From Streptomyces pinistramenti (GTDB taxonomy: Bacteria > Actinomycetota > Actinomycetes > Streptomycetales > Streptomycetaceae): a DNA stretch of 64,000 nucleotides. The translations under genes and the position numbers were made by a program. Shown piece after piece: positions 34,682 to 43,377 of the stretch. The stretch's first letter is position 1; each line of letters starts with the position of its first letter. The DNA is taken from assembly GCF_020564935.1 (NCBI RefSeq), contig NZ_JAJCXB010000006.1, positions 124,001-188,000 of the forward strand, given 5' to 3'. The notes under the pieces are model-generated. The model did not search any database, was not told where the DNA came from, and was given only the letters and a program-made list of their open reading frames with translations.

Positions 34682-35425
34682 ATGGAACGCAAGAGCAGGT
34701 TCTCCCAGTGGCTGCGCCGGCCGAAGAGCGGATCGGACGGCGAGGATACGGACACGGGATCGGCGGCCGCCCGCGGCCGCGAGGACCTGCTGCTGGCGGC
34801 GGCCGACGCGGGATTCCCGGTCGCCCCCGCCGCGCACCCGTCCGGCTACGGCTGTTCCTGTGAACGCATCGGTTGTCCCACCCCCGGACGCCATCCCGTC
34901 TCCTTCGGCTGGCAGACCGTCGCCAGCACCGACCGCGACAAGGTCGCCGCCTGGGTCCGCACCCTCACCGAGGCCAACTTCATCACCGCCACCGGCATCG
35001 CCCACGACGTGCTGGACGTCCCCGTCGAAGCGGGCCGCAGCGCACTCGGCCGGCTGGACGCGGCCGGCGTCGACGTCGGCCCCGTCACCCTCAGCGGCGC
35101 CGGCTTCGGCGACGGCCGGATGCTCTTCTTCACCGCCACCCGCGGCACCCCGGACGACGAGGACGAGTGGTGGCCCTGCGAGCTGGACTGCCACCCCGAG
35201 ACCCTGGACGAGCACCCCGGACTGCGCTGGCACTGCCGCGGCAGCTACGTCCTGCTGCCGCCCTCGCGACTGCCCGGTGACCAGCCGGACGTGAGCTGGC
35301 TGCGCGGGCCCGAGCTGCCGCTGCCCGACCCGCTGACGCTGCTGGAATCCCTGACCGACGCCTGCGCCGAGTTCATCGACCGCACCCCCGACCACGAGAC
35401 GGCGGCCTGGCCGATCGGCCGCTGA
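34682..35425 (+). CDS. bifunctional DNA primase/polymerase (Prim-Pol) domain protein
   Basis: 247 residues. The central Prim-Pol type region has CSCERIGCPTPGRHPV, ANFITATGIAHDVLDVPVEA and LSGAGFGDGRMLFFTAT. This Streptomyces subfamily is chromosomal and stands alone, lacking the helicase partner found in plasmid replication proteins. Whether it polymerises DNA is unknown; the metal-ligand set looks incomplete because a single DVLDVP segment remains. Start ATG 34682, weak GAGGGG upstream. Confidence 0.75.
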   Translation: MERKSRFSQWLRRPKSGSDGEDTDTGSAAARGREDLLLAAADAGFPVAPAAHPSGYGCSCERIGCPTPGRHPVSFGWQTVASTDRDKVAAWVRTLTEANFITATGIAHDVLDVPVEAGRSALGRLDAAGVDVGPVTLSGAGFGDGRMLFFTATRGTPDDEDEWWPCELDCHPETLDEHPGLRWHCRGSYVLLPPSRLPGDQPDVSWLRGPELPLPDPLTLLESLTDACAEFIDRTPDHETAAWPIGR

Positions 35426-35430
35426 ACCCC

Positions 35431-35453
35431 GGCCCGCCGGACACCGGCGGGCC
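35431..35453. terminator. bidirectional terminator
   Basis: GGCCCGCCGG and CCGGCGGGCC with loop ACA: a perfect 10-bp stem between the convergent Prim-Pol and lipoprotein genes. Confidence 0.7.
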
Positions 35454-35467
35454 CGTGCGACTGCCGC

Positions 35468-36460
35468 CTACGGCACCCGCGCCGACGTCCGCGCCTCGAT
35501 GAGGTTGAGCACCTCGACCTTGCCGGACGAGCCCTTCGCCGGGACCTTGACCGCCTGCCCCGTCAGATACGTCAGGGTGATTTTGCTCGCCTGCTTCACG
35601 GGCTTGGCCATGACGCCCTGGACCGCAAGCGACACCGACATCGGCGAGCCCTCGAACACCGTCTTCTGCTGGTGGTAGTAGGCCGCGAAGAACACCAGCG
35701 CCCCGCCGTCCTTCGTCCGCAGCGCCACCGGCGGGAAGTCCGCGGGCTGGTCCTCCCACTGGATCCGGGCGCCGAGCGCATGGGACTTGGCGGCCCGGTC
35801 GCGGCGCCGCAGGTCGGTGCTGGGTCCGGAGGCGAACAGGTCGCCCTCGCCGGTCTTGAGGTAGTTCGCGTAACTCCGGCTGAGCTTGCCCGGATCCACC
35901 GTCAGACCGGACGCACCGTCCCCCGCGGGCACCGCCTCGGCGTAGCCGTCGGCGTCCCGCGCCAGCTCCGGCACCTTGTTGCCCGGGAGCGTCGACAGGT
36001 ACACCGCCCGCCACGGCGCATCGACGGCGTCCCGGCTGAACACCACGAACCAGCGGGTGTAGTTGCCGCCGCGGTCCTTGCGGTTGCTGACCGCGTCGGC
36101 CAGGAACGACTTCGGCCAGCCCGCCTGCGTGGGCACCGTGAAGTGCGCGTCCTTGAGCGTCAGCGCGGGAAAGGTGGGGTTGCCCTGCGGGCGGACGGCG
36201 TGGGCGGCCTTGATGCCCGCCTCGTCGATGCTGAGCAACGCCCCCGACTCGTAGGAGGCGTTGGCCTTCGCATCGAGGGTGCGGTTGGCCTTGTTGAAGC
36301 CGTCGGTGAAGCGCTGGAGCGCCTTGGCGGCCTCAGTCTCCGACACCGCCGGGACGATCTCCCGCTCGCCGTGCACCGTCATGCAGCCGCTCAGTATCAC
36401 CATCGCCGCCGCTGCCGACGTCAGTGTGGCGGGCACCCGGAACGGCGACCTGCGTGTCAT
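35468..36460 (-). CDS. lipoprotein of unknown function downstream of efeU
   Basis: 330 residues from ATG 36460. Signal peptide with lipobox VILSGC|MTV. The mature part has no motif I recognise; it contains NYTRWFVVFSRD and FFAAYYHQQKTVFEGSP, a mixed alpha/beta domain repeated in outline. It overlaps the end of efeU by 128 bp in another frame, so it belongs to the efeOBU transcript or follows it closely. A membrane-anchored accessory to iron uptake is possible but unsupported by motif. Confidence 0.7.
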   Translation of the reverse strand: MTRRSPFRVPATLTSAAAAMVILSGCMTVHGEREIVPAVSETEAAKALQRFTDGFNKANRTLDAKANASYESGALLSIDEAGIKAAHAVRPQGNPTFPALTLKDAHFTVPTQAGWPKSFLADAVSNRKDRGGNYTRWFVVFSRDAVDAPWRAVYLSTLPGNKVPELARDADGYAEAVPAGDGASGLTVDPGKLSRSYANYLKTGEGDLFASGPSTDLRRRDRAAKSHALGARIQWEDQPADFPPVALRTKDGGALVFFAAYYHQQKTVFEGSPMSVSLAVQGVMAKPVKQASKITLTYLTGQAVKVPAKGSSGKVEVLNLIEARTSARVP

Positions 36461-37325
36461 GGGGCTCGGGCTCCTTCGGGGCGACCGGGGCGGGCACGGA
36501 GGCCGCCGGGGTGGCACGATTCGGCGCCACCCTACCGGGGGCGAGGAACAGCGCGAGCGTGGGGACCAGATACAGCAGCCACACCGTGACCTGAAGGACC
36601 GTCGGATCCGGCTGGAAGTTGAAGATGCCCTTGAGCAGCGTCCCGTACCAGCTGTCCGCCGGAATCTGCGCGCTGATGTCGAACGCCTGGCTGTTCAGCC
36701 CCGGCAGCAGGCCCGCCTCCTGAAGGTCGTGGAAGCCGTACGCGAGGACACCGGCGGCGACCACCACCAGCATCCCGCCGGTCCAGGTGAAGAACTTCGC
36801 CAGATTGATCCGCACCGCGCCGCGGTAGAACAGCCAGCCCAGCACCACCGACGTCAACAGGCCCAGCAGCGCGCCGATCAGCGGCCGCACACCGTCCTGC
36901 GCCGACTGCGCCGCGGTCCACACGAACAGCGCCGTCTCCAGGCCCTCGCGGCCCACCGACAGGAACGCGGTGATCACCAGCGCCGTCGTGCCCATCGCCA
37001 GGGCGGCGTCCAGCTTGCCGTGCAGCTCCTTCTTCAGATGCCGCGCGGTACGCCGCATCCAGAAGACCATCCACGTCACCAGGCACACCGCGACGACCGA
37101 CAGCGAGCCGCCGAGCGCCTCCTGCGCCTGGAACGTCAGCGTCTGCGAGCCGAACTGCAGCGCGGCACCGAACGCGAACGACAGCACCACCGCCAGTCCG
37201 ATGCCCAGCCACACCGGGCGCAGCGCCTCCCGCCGGCCGGTCTTGACGAGATAGGCGATGAGGATGCAGACGACGAGGCTGGCTTCCAGGCCCTCGCGCA
37301 GCCCGATCAGGTAGTTGCCGAACAC
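36333..37325 (-). CDS. efeU: ferrous iron permease EfeU (FTR1 family)
   Basis: 330 residues, seven predicted membrane helices, with both iron-binding REGLE motifs: LREGLEASLVV near the N-terminus and GREGLETALFVW in helix 4. It imports iron across the inner membrane together with EfeO and EfeB. The last 60 or so residues (after LFLAPGRVAPNR) are hydrophilic and run 128 bp into the next gene in a different frame, which suggests the original stop was lost by a small frameshift. GTG start at 37325, 60 bp after efeB. Confidence 0.87.
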   Translation of the reverse strand: MFGNYLIGLREGLEASLVVCILIAYLVKTGRREALRPVWLGIGLAVVLSFAFGAALQFGSQTLTFQAQEALGGSLSVVAVCLVTWMVFWMRRTARHLKKELHGKLDAALAMGTTALVITAFLSVGREGLETALFVWTAAQSAQDGVRPLIGALLGLLTSVVLGWLFYRGAVRINLAKFFTWTGGMLVVVAAGVLAYGFHDLQEAGLLPGLNSQAFDISAQIPADSWYGTLLKGIFNFQPDPTVLQVTVWLLYLVPTLALFLAPGRVAPNRATPAASVPAPVAPKEPEPHDTQVAVPGARHTDVGSGGDGDTERLHDGARRAGDRPGGVGD

Positions 37326-37384
37326 GTCGGTCCCTTCTCTTCCTTCATGGTGTGACGGACGGATCCGTCACGGAGTTGACGTGG

Positions 37385-38725
37385 TCAGGCGGACGCGGTG
37401 AACAGTTCCCTGCCCCACCAGTCGGCGGCTCCCCGCACACCGGGCGGCACCGCGAAGACCGCGGAACCCACGTGCTGGATGTACTCGTTGAGCGCGTCGT
37501 GCCGCGCCAGCTTCCGCTGGAGCGGCACGAACCCGTGCCGGACGTCCCGCTGGTAGGCGAGGAAGAACAGCCCCGCGTCCAGCCGCCCCAGGCCGTCCGT
37601 GCCGTCCGTGAAGGAGTAGCCGCGGCGCAGGATCCGCACCCCGCCGTTGCTGTCCGGATGCGCCAGCCGTACGTGCGCGGTGGGCAGCATCGACGGCAGG
37701 TGCGGGGTGTCCCGCTCGTTCTTTTTGCCGGCCGGCGCGCCCTCGCCCTTGTCCCGGCCGAAGACGTCCTGCTGCTCCTTGAGCGAGGTGCGGTCCCAGG
37801 TCTCGATGTGCATCCGGATCCGCCGCGCGACGAGGTACGAGCCGCCGGCCATCCAGGAGGCGCTGCCCTTCGCGTCGGACCCGGACACCCAGACGTGCGC
37901 GTCCAGCGCCTTCGGGTCGGCGCCCGAGACGTTGTCGGTGCCGTCCTTGAAGCCGAACATGTTGCGCGGGGTCTGCGCGTCCGGTGTGGTCGACGAGGTC
38001 TTGCCGAAGCCGAGCTGGGACCAGCGGATGGCGACCTTGCCGAAGCCGATCCTGGCCAGGTTGCGGATCGCGTGCACCGCCACCTGCGGATCGTCCGCGC
38101 ACGCCTGCACGCACAGATCGCCGCCGCTGCGCGCCGCGTCGAGGTTGTCGCCGGGGAACTTCGGCAGGTCGGTCAGCGCGTCCGGGCGCCGTGACCTGAT
38201 GCCGAACCGGTCCTTGCCGTCCTTCTCGAACAGCGTCGGGCCGATGCCGAAGGTCAGTGTCAGGCGGGACGGCGGCAGGCCGAGCGCCTCGCCGGTGTCG
38301 TCCGGCGGCGCCTCGACGAGCTGGCCGACCGCGCCGTCGCCGACCGCGTCACCCGCCGTCATCCTGGCCGCGGCCCGTGTCCACTCCTTGAGCAGGGCGA
38401 TCAGTGCGTCGCGGTCGTCGGTGGTGACGTCGAAGGCGGCGAAGTGCAGCCGGTCCTGGACGGCGGTGGCGATGCCGGCCTGGTGCGTGCCGTGGAAGGG
38501 GACGGCCGCGCCGGCGGTGGCGTCCGCGGCGGCGGGCCCGGCATCGCCGCCGGTGCGGAGCGCCGCCGCGGTGCCGCCGGCCGCGACCGCGCCGAGCGCG
38601 AGGCCGGCGCCGCCCCAGCCGAGCAGCGAACGGCGGGACGGGGCCCGGCCGTTGGCGCTTTCGCCGCCCGTATCCGGCGCCTGGCCGTCCCGGCCCGCGC
38701 CACCCTGCTCCGCCCCGTCCGCCAT
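37385..38725 (-). CDS. efeB: deferrochelatase/peroxidase EfeB (DyP type, Tat-exported)
   Basis: About 446 residues. A twin-arginine signal (PSRRSLLGWGGAGLALGA) exports the folded heme protein. DyP signatures are GFKDGTDN with the catalytic Asp, and a downstream heme-ligand region around HPDSNGGVRILRRGYSFTDG. It can release iron from heme or act as a peroxidase within EfeUOB. The frame opens at GTG 38794, overlapping the efeO stop, but ATG 38725 has AAGGAG 6 bp upstream and is preferred; the extra residues are MADMAD-like low-complexity repeats. Confidence 0.9.
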   Translation of the reverse strand: MADGAEQGGAGRDGQAPDTGGESANGRAPSRRSLLGWGGAGLALGAVAAGGTAAALRTGGDAGPAAADATAGAAVPFHGTHQAGIATAVQDRLHFAAFDVTTDDRDALIALLKEWTRAAARMTAGDAVGDGAVGQLVEAPPDDTGEALGLPPSRLTLTFGIGPTLFEKDGKDRFGIRSRRPDALTDLPKFPGDNLDAARSGGDLCVQACADDPQVAVHAIRNLARIGFGKVAIRWSQLGFGKTSSTTPDAQTPRNMFGFKDGTDNVSGADPKALDAHVWVSGSDAKGSASWMAGGSYLVARRIRMHIETWDRTSLKEQQDVFGRDKGEGAPAGKKNERDTPHLPSMLPTAHVRLAHPDSNGGVRILRRGYSFTDGTDGLGRLDAGLFFLAYQRDVRHGFVPLQRKLARHDALNEYIQHVGSAVFAVPPGVRGAADWWGRELFTASA

Positions 38726-38790
38726 GTCGCTCTCCTTGTCCGCCCTGCCCGTCCTGTCTGCCATGTCCGCCATGTCGCCCGTGCCGCCCG

Positions 38791-39942
38791 TCACTTGGCG
38801 GTGGCCACGGCGGCCGCCAGCTTCGACAGCGGCTCGGCGAGCGCGTTCACGCCGTCCGAGAGGACCTTGCGCTCACCCTTGCCGACGGTGTCGTACGGGG
38901 CGAAGCCGTCGTCCGAGCCGCTGTCGCGGTGCTTGTCCAGGCGGGCCTTGATCGACGCGAACTGCTTGTCCAGCTCCCGGGCCAGCTCCGGGTCGTTCTT
39001 GGCGGCGACCGGCTTCAGCAGCTCGTACGCCTTCTGCGCGCCCTCGACGTTGGCCTGGAAGTCGAGCAGGTCGGTGTGGCTGTAGCGCTCCTCCTCGCCG
39101 GTGACCTTGCCGGTGGCCACCTCGTCGAGGAGTTCCTTGGCGCCGTTGGCCATGCTGGTGGGCGTGATGTCGGCGGTGCCGACCCGCTTCTGCCAGTCCT
39201 TGAGGTCGGTGATCAGCCGGCCGGCCAGCTTCTTGTCGTCCCCGGAGATCTTCTGCTGCTGCCACAGGGACTTCTCCAGCCTGTGCCAGCCGGTCCACTT
39301 CTGGCCGTCCTCCAGGCCGTCCTCCCGCACGTCGACCTTCGGATCGATGTCGCCGAAGGACTCGGCCACGGGCTCGGTGCGCTCCCAGCCGACGCGGGAG
39401 AGCGCGTAGGTCTTCTTCGCCGCGTCGACGTCGCCGGCCCGGACCGCGTCGGCGAACTTCTGCGCGGCCGGCAGGGTCAGGTCGGCCTGCTGCTGGACGT
39501 ACGTGCGGTAGGCGGCGACCGCGGCGTCCAGCCGGGGATCGCGCTCGGCGTCCGCGCCCTTGCCGCTCGCCGTGACCTTCTGCCGGATGCCGCTGCCCTT
39601 CATGCCGGGCTTGCAGGCGACCTCGTAGTGCCCCGGCTTGATCTCGGCGGTGATCTCGGCCCTGGTGCCGGGGCCGATGTTCTCCCGCTCGGTGACGATC
39701 CGGTCGCCGGGCGCGTACACGTACATCTCGGTGACCTGGGAGCCGGTGTTCCGCACCGCGAACCGGACGTGCCCGGCCGGGAATTCCTTCGCGGACAGCT
39801 CGCACGCCGAGTCGCTCGCCGTCACGTCGATCACGCCCTTGCCGCCGCCCTTGCCGTCGCTCTTCGCGGCACATCCGGAGACGACGGTCAGGGCCGCGGC
39901 CACGGCGGCTGCGGTGACGACGGAGGGGCGGAGGGCTCGCAT
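38791..39942 (-). CDS. efeO: iron-binding lipoprotein EfeO (cupredoxin + M75 domain)
   Basis: 383 residues. Lipobox VVSGC|AAK, then an N-terminal cupredoxin-like domain (FPAGHVRFAVRNTGSQVTEM, ending HYEVACKPGMKG). A helical M75/imelysin-like domain follows, with the HxxE-type iron motif in WTGWHRLEKSLW. It binds iron outside the membrane for EfeU. It is the first gene of efeO-efeB-efeU and has an iron-box-like palindrome 65 bp upstream. Confidence 0.92.
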   Translation of the reverse strand: MRALRPSVVTAAAVAAALTVVSGCAAKSDGKGGGKGVIDVTASDSACELSAKEFPAGHVRFAVRNTGSQVTEMYVYAPGDRIVTERENIGPGTRAEITAEIKPGHYEVACKPGMKGSGIRQKVTASGKGADAERDPRLDAAVAAYRTYVQQQADLTLPAAQKFADAVRAGDVDAAKKTYALSRVGWERTEPVAESFGDIDPKVDVREDGLEDGQKWTGWHRLEKSLWQQQKISGDDKKLAGRLITDLKDWQKRVGTADITPTSMANGAKELLDEVATGKVTGEEERYSHTDLLDFQANVEGAQKAYELLKPVAAKNDPELARELDKQFASIKARLDKHRDSGSDDGFAPYDTVGKGERKVLSDGVNALAEPLSKLAAAVATAK

Positions 39943-40006
39943 GCGGGTCTCCAGAGGAGTGCGGGACGTTACGGGGACAACCGGGCATCAGGGGAGGCAC
40001 CGGCAC

Positions 40007-40020
40007 TAAGGCAGCCCTAA
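40007..40020. promoter_or_regulatory. iron-box-like site upstream of efeO
   Basis: On the minus strand TTAGGGCTGCCTTA has the TTAGG arm intact and a one-mismatch second arm. It lies 65 bp before the efeO start, fitting DmdR/IdeR repression like the sites at 18674 and 42388. Confidence 0.55.
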
Positions 40021-40086
40021 GTTATCCGAGCCTTACTTCATGCTGCCCCTGATTCCCCGTGATTCGGCTCTCACGGGCTACGGCCC

Positions 40087-40149
40087 GGTCACGGATCGGC
40101 GCGCGACAGGTCACGGGCGGGTCATGGGCAGGTCAAGGTAAGGGTCATG
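40087..40149 (+). promoter_or_regulatory. array of 11-bp GGTCA direct repeats (PHO-box-like)
   Basis: GGTCACGGGCG, GGTCATGGGCA and GGTCAAGGTAA lie head to tail at 40109, 40120 and 40131. A partial GGGTCATG is at 40142, and a further GGTCACGG at 40087 is exactly two units earlier. Streptomyces PhoP binds 11-bp direct repeat units beginning G(G/T)TCA, so this fits a PHO box. It reads on the plus strand, opposite to efeO, and no plus-strand gene starts nearby. Confidence 0.5.
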
Positions 40150-40251
40150 CCGGAGCGAGGGGCATGACCAGCGGAACCGGCGGTTCAGGCGCCCCCTCCG
40201 GCGCGGGGTGCGCCCGCCGGCGGCCGTCCGCACGCCCCGCACACGGAAGAA

Positions 40252-40298
40252 ACCGGTGGAGCCCGGCCGCCCTCGGGCGACCGTCCGGCTCCACCGGT
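40252..40298. terminator. terminator-like hairpin
   Basis: ACCGGTGGAGCC/GGCTCCACCGGT perfect 12-bp stem enclosing a smaller CGCCC/GGGCG hairpin. It is about 115 bp past the stop of the minus-strand secreted protein gene at 40414, which it may terminate. It also lies about 100 bp after the PHO-box-like array, so it could end a short plus-strand RNA. Confidence 0.55.
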
Positions 40299-40413
40299 CG
40301 GGATGTTCGGTGGCAGCGCCCGCCCCGCACGGCCGCGGATCACGCGCGGGGGAGAGCGCCTGTTTCAGGGCCGCTGCGCGAGGGCCGTCACCCCCGGGCG
40401 GCTCGGCCGCGGT

Positions 40414-40722
40414 TTACAGCGGGCGCGCCCAGAGGTCGTACTGCAGGCCCCCGCCGTCGCAGAACGGGTCGGCCCACTTGCCGGAGCTGACCAGGTCGGT
40501 GCCGGCCGCCTGGCAGCCGCTGAGCGTCCAGAACTTCTTGCCGGTCCACACCGTTCCGGGAGGACCGTCCATCGGCTTCTGCTGCTTCTGCACGTGGACG
40601 GCGGCCGGAGCGCTCGCGGCGACCGGAGCGGCCGAAGCGGCGCCGGCCTGGGTCGTGCCGAGACCGGCGACCGCCAGGGCGACGGCGGCGAAGGCGCCGG
40701 TGATGATTCGCCTGTTACGCAT
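40414..40722 (-). CDS. small secreted protein (102 aa)
   Basis: ATG 40722 with AAGGAA 7 bp upstream. Signal peptide MRNRRIITGAFAAVALAVAG ends about TTQAGAASA. The mature peptide of about 70 residues contains GTVWTGKKFWTLSGCQAAGT and WADPFCDGGG, a cysteine pair likely bridged outside the cell. No known domain. It stands alone between efeO and the PhzF-like gene. Confidence 0.65.
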   Translation of the reverse strand: MRNRRIITGAFAAVALAVAGLGTTQAGAASAAPVAASAPAAVHVQKQQKPMDGPPGTVWTGKKFWTLSGCQAAGTDLVSSGKWADPFCDGGGLQYDLWARPL

Positions 40723-40897
40723 TGGGTGGTTCCTTTCCCCGTGGATCAGGGCCCGTTGCGAGCCCTTCCCCCTGCACACGGCCGGGGCCCCCGCGCCGTA
40801 TGACACCGCATCATGTGACCTGCGTCACATCATCGTTGGGGGTGGGTGAGGGCGGTGGCGTGCGTCGTCCCGGCGGTGCGCTGCGCACAATGGCCGG

Positions 40898-41593
40898 ATG
40901 ACCGCCTATGAAGTGCTCCGAGTGTTCTGCGGCCCCGACGGGTCCGGAGGCAACGCGCTGGGTGTCGTACGGGACGGCGCCGCCCTCCCCGACCCGGCGA
41001 CGCGGGCCGCACTCGCCGCCGAACTCGGCTTCAGTGAAACGGTGTTCCTCGACGACGCCGAGCGCGGCACCGTCGACATCCACACCCCGAGCGTCCGCCT
41101 CCCGTTCGCCGGGCACCCGCTCGTCGGCCTCGCCTGGCTGCTGCGCGCCCTCGGCCGCCCGCCCCTGACCCTGCGCCCGCCGGCCGGCGAAGTGGCCGTC
41201 TTCTACGAGGGGACGGCGGATGAGGGCGAGGCGGCCGAGGCGGAGACGGTCTGGGTGCGCGGCCGCCCGGAGTGGGTGACGGGGCGCAGGACCGAGCGGT
41301 ACGCGTCGGCCGCCGAGGTCGACGCGCTGCCCGCGCCGCCGCCGGGCGAGGGCTGGCTGTACGCCTGGGCCTGGCAGGACGAGGCCGCGGGGATCGTGCG
41401 GGCGCGGGGCTTCCCGCGCCGCGCGGGCGGCACCGCGGAGGACGAGGCGACGGGCGCGGCCGCGATACTGCTGACCCATCGGCTCGGCCGCCCGCTGGAC
41501 GTCCGCCAGGGGGCCGCGTCGCAGATCCTCACCCGGTGCTACCCGGACGGCAGCGTCGCGGTCGGCGGGCGGGTACGCGCCGAGGCGCCGTAG
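40898..41593 (+). CDS. short PhzF-like protein
   Basis: 231 residues, shorter than the usual 260-300. PhzF traits: VFCGPDGSGGNALGVV at the N-terminus, the active-site Glu in GFSETVFLDD, IHTPSVRLPFAGHPLVG and DEATGAAAILLTHRLG. The fold's central part appears trimmed. Possible isomerase; substrate unknown. CACAAT lies 6 bp before the ATG, so the message may be leaderless. It shares only family-level likeness with the PhzF gene at 27487. Confidence 0.75.
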   Translation: MTAYEVLRVFCGPDGSGGNALGVVRDGAALPDPATRAALAAELGFSETVFLDDAERGTVDIHTPSVRLPFAGHPLVGLAWLLRALGRPPLTLRPPAGEVAVFYEGTADEGEAAEAETVWVRGRPEWVTGRRTERYASAAEVDALPAPPPGEGWLYAWAWQDEAAGIVRARGFPRRAGGTAEDEATGAAAILLTHRLGRPLDVRQGAASQILTRCYPDGSVAVGGRVRAEAP

Positions 41594-41639
41594 GGCGGGC
41601 CCGCGGGGTTCCGTACGGCCTGCCGGTCCGTGCCCGCCC
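41593..41639. terminator. bidirectional terminator
   Basis: GGGCGGGC/GCCCGCCC stem beginning at the stop codon of the PhzF-like gene, facing the convergent heme oxygenase gene. Confidence 0.5.
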
Positions 41640-41653
41640 GGCTCCCGCCGCCG

Positions 41654-42325
41654 CTACGCGCTCAGCGGGAACTGCGTGCCCAGCTCCTGGAAGACCGCGC
41701 TGTTGAGGGTGAACGCGCGCTTGCACTCGTCGATCACCCGCTGCTTCTCCAGGTCGTCGACCGGCAGGGCGTCCAGCAGCTCGCGGTACTCGCGCTTGAA
41801 CGCGGCGGGATTGGCGATGTCCTCGAAGACGTAGAACCGCACGCCGTCGCCCTTGCGGTCGAAGCCCCAGGTCTTCTCCGCGGTGCCGCGGATGATCTGG
41901 CCGCCGGAGAGGTCGCCGAGGTAGCGGGTGTAGTGGTGGGCGACGTAGCCCGCGGGCCAGTCGCGTGCGCACTGCCGTATGCGGGCGGCGTACGCGGCGG
42001 TGGCCGGCAGCGGCTCCAGATCTTCGGACCAGGACGGGCCGCCCAGGTGGGCGAGGTCGCGCTCCAGCTCGGCGGTGCGGGCCAGTTCGGGACGGATGAA
42101 GGGCCCTGCGACCGGGTCCTGGGCGAGCGTCCGGGGGGTGTCCTCCAGCGCGCGGTAGACGAACCACAGCTGCTCGGTGTAGCGGCGGTAGGCGGGTACG
42201 CCGAGCCGGCCGGCCAGGAGGCCGTTCATGAACGGGGGGCTCTGGGCCTCGGTGTGCAGCTCGTGCGTCGCGGCGCGGATGAGCGCGGAGAAGGGGGTGG
42301 GCGGGGTCGAGCTGGGTGCTTCCAC
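41654..42325 (-). CDS. biliverdin-producing heme oxygenase
   Basis: 223 residues, normal length. Proximal heme-ligand His lies in ATHELHTEAQ and the distal helix motif is YLGDLSGGQIIRG. It opens heme to biliverdin, CO and iron. The GTG start at 42325 is preceded 63 bp upstream by a perfect iron-box palindrome, so expression is probably induced by iron starvation together with efeOBU. No heme importer is present nearby. Confidence 0.92.
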   Translation of the reverse strand: MEAPSSTPPTPFSALIRAATHELHTEAQSPPFMNGLLAGRLGVPAYRRYTEQLWFVYRALEDTPRTLAQDPVAGPFIRPELARTAELERDLAHLGGPSWSEDLEPLPATAAYAARIRQCARDWPAGYVAHHYTRYLGDLSGGQIIRGTAEKTWGFDRKGDGVRFYVFEDIANPAAFKREYRELLDALPVDDLEKQRVIDECKRAFTLNSAVFQELGTQFPLSA

Positions 42326-42387
42326 GGCTGGCCTCCGGGGACCGAGGGGAGCGGAAAGGAACAGGTCGAGGTAGGCTCACCCAACTA

Positions 42388-42403
42388 CTTAGGTTTACCT
42401 AAG
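42388..42403. promoter_or_regulatory. iron box upstream of heme oxygenase
   Basis: CTTAGGTTTACCTAAG: perfect arms CTTAGGT and ACCTAAG around a 2-bp centre, the best match in this window to the DmdR/IdeR iron box. Confidence 0.75.
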
Positions 42404-42452
42404 TCAGCCTGTTCCCGACGCCCTGTCGGTAAAACTTTACCCCGGGCCGCCG

Positions 42453-43310
42453 TCAGGGAAGCGTGAGGATTTCCGCGCCCGTCTCCGTGACGACCAGGGT
42501 GTGCTCGAACTGCGCCGTGCGCTTGCGGTCCTTGGTCACGACCGTCCAGCCGTCGTCCCACATGTCGTACTCGTAGGAGCCCAGCGTCAGCATCGGCTCG
42601 ATCGTGAAGGTCATGCCGGGCTTGATGTCGGTCGTGTGGTGCGGGCTGTCGTAGTGCGGGACGATCAGACCGGAGTGGAAGGACGAGTTCACGCCGTGGC
42701 CGGTGAAGTCACGGACCACGCCGTAGCCGAACCGCTTGGCGTACGACTCGATGACCCGGCCGATGATGTTGATCTGGCGGCCCGGCTTGACGGCCTTGAT
42801 CGCGCGGTGGAGCGCCTCCCGGGTCCGCTCGACGAGCAGCGTGGACTCCTCGTCGACGTCGCCGCACAGGTACGTGGCGTTGTTGTCGCCGTGCACGCCG
42901 TGGAGGTACGCGGTCACGTCGAGGTTCACGATGTCGCCGTCCTTGAGGACGGTCGAATCGGGGATGCCGTGGCAGATGACCTCGTTGAGCGAGGAACACA
43001 GCGACTTGGGGAAGCCGCGGTAGCCGAGCGTGGAGGGATAGGCGCCGTGATCGCACATGAACTCGTGGGCGACCCGGTCCAGTTCATCCGTGGTCACACC
43101 AGGCGCGATGAGCTTGGCGGCCTCCTCCATCGCCTGCGCGGCGATCTTGCCGGCGATCCGCATCCGCTCGATGGTGTCGGCGTCCTGCACCTCGGGCCCC
43201 GTATAGGGCGTGGGCGCGGCCTTGCCGACGTACTCGGGGCGCGGGATCGAGGCGGGGACGGGGCGGGTGGGGGAGATGTCCCCCGGGACGAGAAGCGACT
43301 GGCCAGACAT
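42453..43310 (-). CDS. map: type I methionine aminopeptidase
   Basis: 285 residues with the N-terminal SRPxVP-like extension of actinobacterial MetAPs ([18 protein letters not shown]). The five metal ligands are in place: Asp residues in [20 protein letters not shown], His in [11 protein letters not shown], Glu in [10 protein letters not shown] and Glu near the C-terminus in [11 protein letters not shown]. It removes the initiator Met from nascent proteins. ATG 43310 starts [11 protein letters not shown]; the frame is open upstream without coding character. Confidence 0.93.
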   Translation of the reverse strand: MSGQSLLVPGDISPTRPVPASIPRPEYVGKAAPTPYTGPEVQDADTIERMRIAGKIAAQAMEEAAKLIAPGVTTDELDRVAHEFMCDHGAYPSTLGYRGFPKSLCSSLNEVICHGIPDSTVLKDGDIVNLDVTAYLHGVHGDNNATYLCGDVDEESTLLVERTREALHRAIKAVKPGRQINIIGRVIESYAKRFGYGVVRDFTGHGVNSSFHSGLIVPHYDSPHHTTDIKPGMTFTIEPMLTLGSYEYDMWDDGWTVVTKDRKRTAQFEHTLVVTETGAEILTLP

Positions 43311-43377
43311 GCCAGCGAGTGTATCCGCGGGCCATCGGGCAGGATTGGCGGCACAGAACGGACCACAGGAGGCGGCA

